A DNA stretch of 59,887 nt from CAYNST01 sp964641175 (GTDB taxonomy: Bacteria; Pseudomonadota; Gammaproteobacteria; Pseudomonadales; Cellvibrionaceae): contig CAZXLJ010000005.1 of the NCBI GenBank assembly GCA_964641175.1, positions 1-59,887 on the forward strand. The letters run 5' to 3'. Positions within the stretch are counted from its first letter, which is position 1. The number at the start of each line of letters is the position of its first letter. Made by a program: the position numbers and the translations under genes. The notes below the pieces were generated by a model. The model searched no databases, had not been told where the DNA came from, and saw only the letters and a list, made by a program, of their open reading frames with translations. Below, piece after piece: positions 51,937 through 59,887 of this stretch.

Positions 51937-54447
51937 ATGCCTGACTTTGCGCTGCCGGTCGATGCCGTACTTCCCGACATCCGGGAAATTCTGGAAGCAC
52001 GAAATGAGTTGGTGCTGGTCGCCGCGCCGGGGGCCGGCAAATCAACCCGGGTGCCGCTCGATTTGCTGCAGCACTCCAGTAGCCGCAACAGGATTCTGTT
52101 GCTTGAACCCCGCCGGGTCGCCGCCCGCGCACTCGCCCAATACATGGCCAGTTGTCTGGGTGAATCGCCCGGGGGCCGGGTCGGCTTGCGCATCCGCCAG
52201 GAAACGCTGGTCAGTCAACATACCCGTCTGGAAGTGGTCACCGGCGGTGTTTTACTCCGCCTGATGCAGGAGGACCCGGCACTCGCAGACTATGGGCTGG
52301 TCATCTTCGACGAGTTTCACGAACGCAGTCTCGACGGCGATCTGGGACTGGCTCTGGCGCTGCAGGGCCGCGCCCTGTTCCGTGATGACACAGATCCACT
52401 AAAGATTATTGTCATGTCGGCGACTTTGCAGGATGAAACCATAGCGCAGTATTTGGGGGGAGCTCCGGTCATCCGCAGCGATGGGCGCGCCTGGCCAGTC
52501 ACTACCGGGTATGTTTCCAGCGTCCGCGCCCCTGAACTTGTCGACCAATGTGCGGAGGCGGTAGCGGCTGCCCTGGTGCAGCACGAAGGAAACATTCTGG
52601 TATTCCTGCCTGGCCAGCGGGAAATTGAACAACTATTCCGCCGTTTACAAGGGAGTGTGCAGACAAGTGTTTGTGTTTGCCGCCTTTACGGAGCGCTCGA
52701 CCTGCCTGCGCAGCGATCCGCACTCGCGGCCCTCGACCCCGCTGGTCCACACCAGCGCAAGATTATTCTGGCGACGGATATTGCCGAGACCAGTCTTACC
52801 ATCGACGGAATCACTGTCGTCATTGACACGGGGTTTCGCCGGGAACCGCAATTCGACAGCCGGACCGGCATGAGCCGCCTTGCCACCACTCGCATCTCGC
52901 GAGCTTCCGCTGAACAGCGAGCGGGCCGCGCCGGCCGGACCGGGCCGGGGCACTGTTATCGGTTGTGGCCCCGGGAACTCGGTTTAAAGTCTTTCGATGC
53001 CCCGGAAATTGAACAGGCAGATCTGGCACCCGCCGTACTGCAGCTGCTGGCTTGGGGCATTGATCAACCCAGGGATTTGCACTGGCTGACGCCGCCTCCG
53101 GCTGATGCCTGGCGCCAGGCTCTAAACCTTTTGCGCGAACTGGACGCGGTAATATTGACTGCCGATCTGCCACGACTCACACCCCACGGCGCCGCCATGG
53201 CCCGTTTCCCGGCTCATCCCCGGCTTGCGCACATGATGATCCGCGGATCCGAAAACGGGTTGCGATCTCTGGCATGCAGACTCGCGGCAATTCTCGCGGA
53301 AACGGGCGGCCCGCGAGTGCCGGATCTAGAGCAGCTTCTCCAGACCCACGGCGAACCCCGCTACAGGCACTGGGCCGAGCGGGTCAAACGGCAAGCCGCT
53401 TCGTTTGAAAAACTATGTCCTGTGGGCGCTACAACGCCCACTATTTCAAATGAGCTGGCCACCGGATTTCTGCTGGCCTCCGCCTATCCGGATCGAATTG
53501 CCCGGCGGCGCCCGCATGACGCCACGATTTATCTGATGGCCAATGGCAGGGCCGCACGGCTCGATGCTAATGCAGATCTTGCGAAATGCGAATGGCTTGC
53601 TGTCGCTGAAGTCGGCGGCAGTACGGGCAATACCGAAGACAGGATTTTTGTTGCCACCTCCTTTGACCCGACGCTGCTGCAAGGCGGGCTTGAGCACCTG
53701 GTGCAAGAGGAACGGGTTGCCGATTGGGATGAAGGAAAAAAGCGTTTCGTCGCCGAATCCGTGCGCCGTTGCGGCGCGATCACATTGAGCAGCCACCGCT
53801 TGCAGGATCCGCCGGCGGCGCTGCGCATTGAGGCGCTTTGTGCCTGGCTGCGCCGCAGCGATCTGAGTGCGCTGGACTGGCGCGAAGAAGTGCGCCAATG
53901 GCTGGCCCGCGTCGAACTGCTGCGCCGGCATCAGATCATCGAACCGGGCCTGCCTCCATGGCCAGACCTGTCCAAGGAGGCACTGGCGGATAGTCTGGAT
54001 CAATGGCTGGCGCCACATCTGGCGGATGTCTGGAATCTTGCAGATTTAAGGAAATTGGATTTGCTGCCACTGCTGACGGGATTGCTATCCTGGCCACAGG
54101 TCGCGCGACTGGATAATTGGGCGCCCTCGAAAATCGTGCTCCCCTCAGGCAATACTGCAACGATCGACTACCGCAGCGATCCGCCGGTGCTCGCGGTCAA
54201 ACTGCAGGAAATGTTCGGTTGCCGCCAGACACCCACGGTTGCCCGCGGGCAGATCAAAGTCATCCTTCATTTACTGTCGCCGGCGCGCAGACCACTGCAG
54301 ATAACCCAGGATCTTGAGCATTTCTGGACTCATGGCTACGAGAGCGTAAAAAAGGAAATGCGAGGGCGCTATCCAAAGCACCCCTGGCCCGATGATCCGC
54401 TCAACGCCTTACCGACCAGTCTTACCAAACGCAAACTGAATTCGTAA
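51937..54447 (+). CDS. hrpB: ATP-dependent RNA helicase HrpB
   Basis: 836 residues: Walker A AAPGAGKST, DEFHERSLD (motif II), MSATL (motif III), ATDIAETSLTIDGI (motif V), QRAGRAGRTGPG (motif VI), and a C-terminal HrpB domain ending YPKHPWPDDP. It is a DExH helicase; in E. coli its loss has little effect. The start is ATG 51937 (MPDFAL); an in-frame ATG at 51841 would overlap rdgC and has no family support. Confidence 0.93.
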   Translation: MPDFALPVDAVLPDIREILEARNELVLVAAPGAGKSTRVPLDLLQHSSSRNRILLLEPRRVAARALAQYMASCLGESPGGRVGLRIRQETLVSQHTRLEVVTGGVLLRLMQEDPALADYGLVIFDEFHERSLDGDLGLALALQGRALFRDDTDPLKIIVMSATLQDETIAQYLGGAPVIRSDGRAWPVTTGYVSSVRAPELVDQCAEAVAAALVQHEGNILVFLPGQREIEQLFRRLQGSVQTSVCVCRLYGALDLPAQRSALAALDPAGPHQRKIILATDIAETSLTIDGITVVIDTGFRREPQFDSRTGMSRLATTRISRASAEQRAGRAGRTGPGHCYRLWPRELGLKSFDAPEIEQADLAPAVLQLLAWGIDQPRDLHWLTPPPADAWRQALNLLRELDAVILTADLPRLTPHGAAMARFPAHPRLAHMMIRGSENGLRSLACRLAAILAETGGPRVPDLEQLLQTHGEPRYRHWAERVKRQAASFEKLCPVGATTPTISNELATGFLLASAYPDRIARRRPHDATIYLMANGRAARLDANADLAKCEWLAVAEVGGSTGNTEDRIFVATSFDPTLLQGGLEHLVQEERVADWDEGKKRFVAESVRRCGAITLSSHRLQDPPAALRIEALCAWLRRSDLSALDWREEVRQWLARVELLRRHQIIEPGLPPWPDLSKEALADSLDQWLAPHLADVWNLADLRKLDLLPLLTGLLSWPQVARLDNWAPSKIVLPSGNTATIDYRSDPPVLAVKLQEMFGCRQTPTVARGQIKVILHLLSPARRPLQITQDLEHFWTHGYESVKKEMRGRYPKHPWPDDPLNALPTSLTKRKLNS

Positions 54448-54460
54448 CGGCGAACTCGAA

Positions 54461-55906
54461 TCAGATTTTATCCAGGCGCTTGCGGAATTCCCCCATGATG
54501 GCATCGTAAAGTTCGCCTTCGAGAAATTTATCTTCCACGGCTGATTCAATCGAAGGATTATCGTTGACCTCGATAATATAAACTTCATTGCCTTTCTGTT
54601 TTAAATCCACTCCGTACAGACCGTTGCCAATGTGTCGAGTGGCGTTGAGAGCAGCTTTCAGTACTGGTTTGGGGACTTCAAAAGTTGGCAGTACATCGAA
54701 GCCGCCAACCTTGTTGCTCTTGCCGGCGTGATTGTAGATCTGCCAGTGGTTTTTCGCCATGTAGTAGCGGCAGGCGTACAACGCCTGATTGTTTATCACT
54801 CCGATACGCCAATCGAATTCTGTATAGACGTAGGCTTGCGCCAGAATTAATGCGCTATTTTTAAACATCTCCTTCAGCTGTGCATCCAGCTCTTCCTTGG
54901 ATTTGACTTTATTAACGCCGACAGAAAACGAACCATCAGGAATTTTCAATACAATTGGCAGCCCGAGCTCCTCAATTAAAGCATCCTCTTTATTGAGATC
55001 GCCGCGAGTCAGAATTCGCGTTTTCGGGGTGGGCAATTTATGAGTTTCCATCAGCTGCGCCAGATATATTTTATTGGCGCAACGCAGTATTGAATCGGGG
55101 TCGTCCATGACCACAAGACCTTCAGCCTGCGCCAGACGCGCAAATTTATAGGTATAGTGATTGACCGAGGTTGTTGCCCGGATAAACAGGGCATCGTACT
55201 CCGACAGCTTTCCCAGGTCCTTGCGGGTGATGGTTTCCGCGTGTATCCCCTGCTTTTTTGCCGCCTTGATAAATCGCTTGATGGCAACGGAATTACTCGG
55301 CGGGAACTGCTCATCAGGATCGACCAGTATCGCCATATCATAGCGGTAGTTCTTTTGTGCTTTCGGCTTGCGCCAGATCAGATGACTGTAACTGTCCAGC
55401 GCGTTTGCAAAATCTGTCTGCTGGGATTCGTTGAGCTGATTGATCGCGCCCGCTTCAAGCGAGGTTAACCGCCATGTCCCTTTATGGTTAAACGTCACTT
55501 TTAAAATGGGAATCGGAAACTGCTCGAAAATCTGTCTGGCAAGTTCGCCGAGGCCCTGTTCTCGCGTCATGCCAAAATAAACCCAGATCTGATAATCTGT
55601 CAGCTCGCCGGCCACTGCAGTCAACTGCTTTTGCATGTCAACGTTCAGAACGCCGAGCCAGATCCGTCGCGACAAGTCCTGCAAATGTTTGACGGCCGGA
55701 ATCACCTGATGGGATCTTGCCTCCGCCAGCAGCGAACAATAGTATCCGGTGCTAAGATAGTTGTACTGCCGGCACAGGTTAATAACCTTGTAGCGTTCCT
55801 GCGCCGGTGGTTCGGCCAGATAATCCTTGGCGAGAAGCACATCCTCTGAAGGATAAAAAGCGGCCCAGTCAGACCGGTTTTCAATTAAGATTTTTAATTG
55901 GGTCAT
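54461..55906 (-). CDS. RimK family ATP-grasp ligase
   Basis: 481 residues: an N-terminal RimK-like domain of about 200 residues (ILIENRSDWAAF), then an ATP-grasp domain with VLKIPDGSFSVGVNKV (P-loop-like) and a metal-binding EVNDNPSIES near residue 450. Family members join an amino acid or peptide to a carboxyl group with ATP. The substrate is unknown. It is divergent from the GNAT/C39 gene with 202 bp between, and the two occur together in many gammaproteobacteria as far as I can recall; they may act on a common peptide. The start is ATG 55906 (MTQLKI). Confidence 0.85.
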   Translation of the reverse strand: MTQLKILIENRSDWAAFYPSEDVLLAKDYLAEPPAQERYKVINLCRQYNYLSTGYYCSLLAEARSHQVIPAVKHLQDLSRRIWLGVLNVDMQKQLTAVAGELTDYQIWVYFGMTREQGLGELARQIFEQFPIPILKVTFNHKGTWRLTSLEAGAINQLNESQQTDFANALDSYSHLIWRKPKAQKNYRYDMAILVDPDEQFPPSNSVAIKRFIKAAKKQGIHAETITRKDLGKLSEYDALFIRATTSVNHYTYKFARLAQAEGLVVMDDPDSILRCANKIYLAQLMETHKLPTPKTRILTRGDLNKEDALIEELGLPIVLKIPDGSFSVGVNKVKSKEELDAQLKEMFKNSALILAQAYVYTEFDWRIGVINNQALYACRYYMAKNHWQIYNHAGKSNKVGGFDVLPTFEVPKPVLKAALNATRHIGNGLYGVDLKQKGNEVYIIEVNDNPSIESAVEDKFLEGELYDAIMGEFRKRLDKI

Positions 55907-56108
55907 ACCGAGCGCATGTCCTGAGAATTCAGCAAGTTTAGGTGAAGTATGGCAAAGTCTGAACAAAAGTATAGTGACAGACCTGCCGCAACAGATCCGC
56001 TAGATTATCCGGCCTTAAGCAGACTCCACCCCTGGAATCCGGCGTTTTTCCATCTCTGTGGATGAACTGTCTTTTATCTAACGCGACCCGACGTCGAAGC
56101 ATCAAATT

Positions 56109-57203
56109 ATGAATCACGATCAGCCTCGCCGAGCCACTTTAAACGATCTGACCGCGCTGACTCAACTGGAGACCCAGTGCTTCTCCAGCGACCGATTGAG
56201 TACGCGCAGCTTCCGTTATTTTCTGACTCGAAGCCAGGCTGAGATCTGGGTGATTGGTGAACCCATTCATGCTTATGGTCTGGTTCTTTTTCATCGCGGC
56301 ACATCTTTGGCGAGGATCTATTCTCTCGCAGTGGGACCAGAGGCTCGGGGCAAAGGGCTGGGCCGAAAAATACTGGAGGCCCTGGAAGAGTCCGCCCGCG
56401 AGCACAATGCGCTTTTTATCAGGCTTGAGGTCGCTGTTGATAATCATGGTGCTCTCCATCTGTACAAGTCCCTGGGCTACGAAGCCATCAGAAAGCTGCA
56501 CCACTATTACGAAAGCGGTCACGACGGCATCCGGATGGAGAAGCGGCTACAAATCGTTAAACAGAAGCCGAGTCATCTCCCCTACTACGCCCAGACCACC
56601 GAATTTACCTGCGGTCCCGCAGCACTGCTGATGGCGGCCAGGAATGTAAATCCGGATCAGCCTTACCACCAGATTGAAGAGCTCAATATCTGGCGCGAAG
56701 CGACCACAATCTTCATGACCACTGGCCACGGCGGTACTTCTCCGATCGGCCTGGCACTGGCGGCACACCGGCGCGGCTATGGAACACGACTATGGGTATC
56801 CCATGAAGATGCCCCTTTTCTGGACACTGTACGCAACCCGCAGAAAAAAGAAGTTATTGAACTGATTCATCAGGAGTTCGTGGCGCAGGCGCTCTTGCAC
56901 AAGATCAAAATCGAAAAATTTCCAAAAGGCATTGGGGCAATACGCAATGCCTTGCGCAATGGCGAACAGGTTATTCTTCTGATCAGCACCTACCGGCTTA
57001 ACCGCAACAAGGAACCCCACTGGATCTGGCTGGTGGGCATGGATGATACCTATGCCTACATTAACGATCCCGAGGTGGACGATAAAGAATGGAAAACACC
57101 CGTGGACGCCATCTATGTCCCGGTTCCCCTGCCGGAATTTTCAAAAATGATCCGCTATGGTCGCAACCAGTATCGCGCGGCCCTGCTTCTGTCAAAACAG
57201 TAG
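56109..57203 (+). CDS. GNAT acetyltransferase/C39 peptidase fusion protein
   Basis: 364 residues. The N-terminal 150 form a RimI-like GNAT domain with acetyl-CoA-binding ARGKGLGRKIL (near 79-89). The C-terminal 210 form a C39-like cysteine peptidase: Gln162 and Cys168 in YYAQTTEFTCGPAAL, His304 in EPHWIWLVG and Asp320 in YINDPE, the full C/H/D triad. C39 domains usually cut leader peptides after double Gly; no leader gene or ABC transporter is near. The pair with the ATP-grasp ligase suggests modification of a peptide or amino-acid adduct. Function unknown. Confidence 0.88.
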   Translation: MNHDQPRRATLNDLTALTQLETQCFSSDRLSTRSFRYFLTRSQAEIWVIGEPIHAYGLVLFHRGTSLARIYSLAVGPEARGKGLGRKILEALEESAREHNALFIRLEVAVDNHGALHLYKSLGYEAIRKLHHYYESGHDGIRMEKRLQIVKQKPSHLPYYAQTTEFTCGPAALLMAARNVNPDQPYHQIEELNIWREATTIFMTTGHGGTSPIGLALAAHRRGYGTRLWVSHEDAPFLDTVRNPQKKEVIELIHQEFVAQALLHKIKIEKFPKGIGAIRNALRNGEQVILLISTYRLNRNKEPHWIWLVGMDDTYAYINDPEVDDKEWKTPVDAIYVPVPLPEFSKMIRYGRNQYRAALLLSKQ

Positions 57204-57212
57204 CCGCATGCT

Positions 57213-57233
57213 TCTGGCTATGCTGTAGCCAGA
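57213..57233. terminator. Hairpin between convergent C39 and purL genes
   Basis: TCTGGCTA and TAGCCAGA form a perfect 8-bp stem with a 5-nt loop, 9 bp after the C39 stop and 42 bp from the purL stop. There is no long T-run. Confidence 0.45.
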
Positions 57234-57274
57234 GCCGGAAATCTCACCGAAAAATGAGAGTCCACCCTACGGAT

Positions 57275-59887
57275 TTACGCCACAAACACCCGCGCATTGC
57301 GAAATAGACGCATCCACGGCCCGTCTTCCTGCCATTCATCCGGATGCCAGGAATTGGTCACCGCCCGACGGACCCTTTCAGGATGGGGCATCAGTAAAGT
57401 GACACGTCCATCGCGTGAAGTAATGCCAGTTATACCGTACGGTGAACCGTTTGGATTGGCAGGATAGCGCGTCGTGGATCTCAAATGGTTGTCGATATAA
57501 CGGGTCGTCACAAAACCGCTCTGGTTGAAACGATCCGCCGACGATTCTTCAGAAAACTCCGCCCGCCCTTCTCCGTGGGCCACGGCCACAGGCATGTGGG
57601 AGCCGGCCATACCCGCCAGCAGTACTGAAGGTGAGGGTTCGATTCGCACTAGCGAAGCTCTCGCTTCGAACTGTTCCGAGAGGTTACGGACGAATCGCGG
57701 CCATCGCTCGGCACCCGGAATCAGTTCTTTAAGGTTTGAAAGCATCTGGCAGCCATTGCACACCCCCAGACTGAAGGTTTCCGTGCGAGCAAAAAAACTT
57801 TGGAACTGGTCTCTTGCCACCGAGTTGAACAGAATCGTTTTGGCCCAGCCTTCCCCTGCACCCAGCACATCTCCATAAGAAAAGCCGCCGCATGCCGCCA
57901 TCCCTTTGAACCCGTCGAGGGTATGACGACCACTGAGAATATCACTCATGTGGACATCCACGGCTTCGAAACCCGCATCGTGGAAAGCCGAAGCCATTTC
58001 CAGCTGACCATTAACACCCTGCTCCCGCAGGATCGCAATTCGCGGACGTATTCCACGCGAAATATAGGGAGCAGCAATATTTTCATTCAGATCAAAGGTC
58101 AACTTCACACTCAGACCCGGATCATCTGCGACCAGACCTTCGAACTCCTGATCAGCGCATTCAGGGTTATCTCGCAAACGTTGAATTCGGTGGCTGGTCG
58201 ACATCCACAGCCTTTGCAAGGAAACCCGCTCGCCGGTGTAAAGCGTCTGTCCGCCCTGCCGAATGACAATGCGCTGATCTACAGTTGGATAACCGACGGC
58301 AACCAGGTTTCCGGTGAAACCCGCCCTGGACAGCAAGCGCTGAACTTCATCCTGATCCTGTTTGCGCACCTGTAATACTGCACCTAATTCCTCATTGAAC
58401 AGCGCGGCCAAAACGTTGCCCTGCAAAGCTGTGATATCAAGGGCAAGACCGCAACGGCCCGCGAAGGCCATCTCTATCAGCGTGACCAGCAATCCGCCGT
58501 CACTGCGATCGTGGTATGCCAGCAGCAGCTGCCGCTCCAGCATTTCCTGAATCGCAGCAAAAAACGTTTTCAGACGCTGCGGGTCATCCAGATTGGGGCA
58601 ATCGTCCCCAAGCTGGTTTTGCGTCTGGGCCAGAATAGAGGCTCCGAGCCGCTGTCGCCCGGCGGCAATATCGACAAAGAGCAATGTGCTTTCACCGCGA
58701 TCCAGCCGCAGTACCGGCGTCACGGTTTTACGCACATCGATGACCGGTGCGAAAGCCGAGATGATCAGGGACATAGGTGAAGTTACGGCGCGCTCACGGC
58801 CCTTGTCCCGCCAGGTAGTGCGCATGGACATCGAATCTTTGCCTACGGGGATGGTCAAGCCCAGCGCCGGACACAGTTCCATACCGACTGCCTCGACGGT
58901 GCGATACAGTTTTTCGTCTTCGCCCTCATGCCCGGCCGCGCACATCCAGTTTGCGGAAAGCTTGATGTCGCTGAGCTGGGCAATCCGCGCGCAGGCAATG
59001 TTGGTAATTGCCTCGCCAACGGCCATGCGTCCCGATGCCGGCGCGTTCAGCAGTGCCAGCGGGGTCCGCTCGCCCATACTCATGGCCTCTCCGGCAAAGC
59101 CCGCATAAGCGACGGTGGTCACGGCGCAGTCCGCTACGGGCACCTGCCAGGGGCCTACCATCTGGTCCCGGACGACCTGCCCGGTGATAGAACGGTCACC
59201 GATGGTGATAAGAAATTGTTTGCTGGCCACTGCCGGGTGCTGCAACACCGATTCGAGCGCCTTTGCGATGGTGACTCCCACCAGTTGCAGCTGCTGTCGC
59301 GGTAAAAGGTGGGTTTCGGCTGACCGATGCATTTTTGGCGGCTTGCCAAATAGCAGGGACATCGGCAGATCAACGGGATTCGCCTCGAAATGACGATCGT
59401 TGACGATGAGTGTCTTTTCTTCAGTCGCGACTCCTACCACCGCGTAGGGACAACGCTCGCGTTCACAGATCCGGGCAAACTCTTCCATCTTTTCTGCCGT
59501 CACCGCGATGACGTAACGTTCCTGGGATTCATTGCACCAGATCTCCACCGGCGCCATCCCGGGCTCGGCATTCGGTACATCCCGCAATTCAAAACGGCCG
59601 CCACAACCGCCATCCTTGACGAGTTCGGGAAATGCGTTGGAAAGGCCCCCCGCACCAACATCATGGATAAAGGCGATCGGATTGGCGTGCCCCATTTGCC
59701 AGCACTGATCGATCACTTCCTGGCAACGGCGTTCCATTTCCGGGTTTTGCCGCTGTACAGACGCAAAATCCAGCTGTTCATCCGAGCTGCCCGACGAAAC
59801 CGAGGAGGCTGCGCCGCCGCCCAGACCGATCAGCATGGCCGGCCCCCCCAGCACGATCAGAATGGCGCCGGGTGCAAAAGGCTTCTT
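57275..59887 (-). CDS. purL: Phosphoribosylformylglycinamidine synthase PurL (3' part)
   Basis: The frame runs off the right edge, so the N-terminus is missing; 870 C-terminal codons (with stop) are in the window. Seen here are the ATP-binding and FGAR domain part (LGGPAMLIGLGGGAASS, HDVGAGGLSNA, DRSDGGL) and the C-terminal glutaminase with the nucleophile Cys in GVCNGCQMLSN and the His/Glu pair in MPHPERVRR. It converts FGAR to FGAM with glutamine and ATP in purine synthesis; this is the long single-chain type of gammaproteobacteria. Confidence 0.96.
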   Translation of the reverse strand, partial: KKPFAPGAILIVLGGPAMLIGLGGGAASSVSSGSSDEQLDFASVQRQNPEMERRCQEVIDQCWQMGHANPIAFIHDVGAGGLSNAFPELVKDGGCGGRFELRDVPNAEPGMAPVEIWCNESQERYVIAVTAEKMEEFARICERERCPYAVVGVATEEKTLIVNDRHFEANPVDLPMSLLFGKPPKMHRSAETHLLPRQQLQLVGVTIAKALESVLQHPAVASKQFLITIGDRSITGQVVRDQMVGPWQVPVADCAVTTVAYAGFAGEAMSMGERTPLALLNAPASGRMAVGEAITNIACARIAQLSDIKLSANWMCAAGHEGEDEKLYRTVEAVGMELCPALGLTIPVGKDSMSMRTTWRDKGRERAVTSPMSLIISAFAPVIDVRKTVTPVLRLDRGESTLLFVDIAAGRQRLGASILAQTQNQLGDDCPNLDDPQRLKTFFAAIQEMLERQLLLAYHDRSDGGLLVTLIEMAFAGRCGLALDITALQGNVLAALFNEELGAVLQVRKQDQDEVQRLLSRAGFTGNLVAVGYPTVDQRIVIRQGGQTLYTGERVSLQRLWMSTSHRIQRLRDNPECADQEFEGLVADDPGLSVKLTFDLNENIAAPYISRGIRPRIAILREQGVNGQLEMASAFHDAGFEAVDVHMSDILSGRHTLDGFKGMAACGGFSYGDVLGAGEGWAKTILFNSVARDQFQSFFARTETFSLGVCNGCQMLSNLKELIPGAERWPRFVRNLSEQFEARASLVRIEPSPSVLLAGMAGSHMPVAVAHGEGRAEFSEESSADRFNQSGFVTTRYIDNHLRSTTRYPANPNGSPYGITGITSRDGRVTLLMPHPERVRRAVTNSWHPDEWQEDGPWMRLFRNARVFVA

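Noticed and set aside
1..59887. CRISPR arrays, tRNA or rRNA genes, insertion sequences
   Set aside because: No regular repeat-spacer array, no tRNA cloverleaf or TTCGAATCC-type arm in gaps, and no transposase were found by reading the sequence; a covariance-model scan would be decisive for tRNAs.

Overview
The window is chromosomal DNA from a gammaproteobacterium, most likely in the Pseudomonadales/Cellvibrionales/Oceanospirillales group. The evidence is gene order. mutS-fdxA-(rpoS-nlpD-pcm-truD) matches the Pseudomonas-type rpoS neighbourhood, ffs-dnaX-ybaB-recR-rnd-ycgL-ycgN-slyX is a typical gammaproteobacterial block, and KdtA sits next to a Kdo kinase. No insertion sequence, prophage, CRISPR array, rRNA or tRNA gene was seen.

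Region 1 (about 1-15.2 kb) is a two-armed aryl-polyene (xanthomonadin-type) pigment cluster. The left arm reads leftward: chorismatase, lysophospholipid acyltransferase, family 2 glycosyltransferase, LolA-like carrier, MMPL exporter, DUF3261 lipoprotein, ketoreductase. The right arm reads rightward: methyltransferase, ACP, COG4648 membrane protein, AMP-ligase, ApeI-type dehydratase, LpxL-like acyltransferase, ketosynthase, chain-length factor, ApeP-type dehydratase. In this model the chorismatase makes hydroxybenzoate, the AMP-ligase loads it on the ACP, and KS/CLF, KR and DH extend it to a polyene. The acyltransferase, glycosyltransferase, LolA and MMPL proteins then build and move the lipid to the outer membrane.

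Region 2 (15.2-20.9 kb) is accessory. It has an Fmt-like formyltransferase, then on the opposite strand a lipoprotein esterase, a CelD-like GNAT and a one-module NRPS (A-T-TE) whose specificity residues resemble a glycine code. This is the best candidate for an undescribed small pathway.

Region 3 (21-30.2 kb) holds mutS, fdxA, rpoS, nlpD, a DUF368 flippase-type protein, pcm, truD (surE is absent) and a hypoxanthine phosphoribosyltransferase-like gene.

Region 4 (30.2-40.2 kb) mixes small envelope proteins and unknowns (DUF1328, a hypothetical, two lipoproteins, a small Tyr-rich secreted protein, a TraT homologue, a von Willebrand A protein) with lipopolysaccharide genes (waaA/kdtA, kdkA, a glycosyltransferase). 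It also carries a palindromic repeat and a good CRP/Vfr-like site.

Region 5 (40.2-48.4 kb) is housekeeping: slyX, ycgN, ycgL, rnd, recR, ybaB, dnaX, the 4.5S RNA gene ffs with a recognisable promoter, serA and serC. dnaX carries a complete-looking programmed -1 frameshift signal. A strong rightward terminator between serA and serC suggests a small RNA.

Region 6 (48.6-59.9 kb) has a YgiQ radical SAM protein, rdgC, hrpB, a divergent pair made of a RimK-like ATP-grasp ligase and a GNAT/C39-peptidase fusion (function unknown), and the 3' part of purL running off the right edge.
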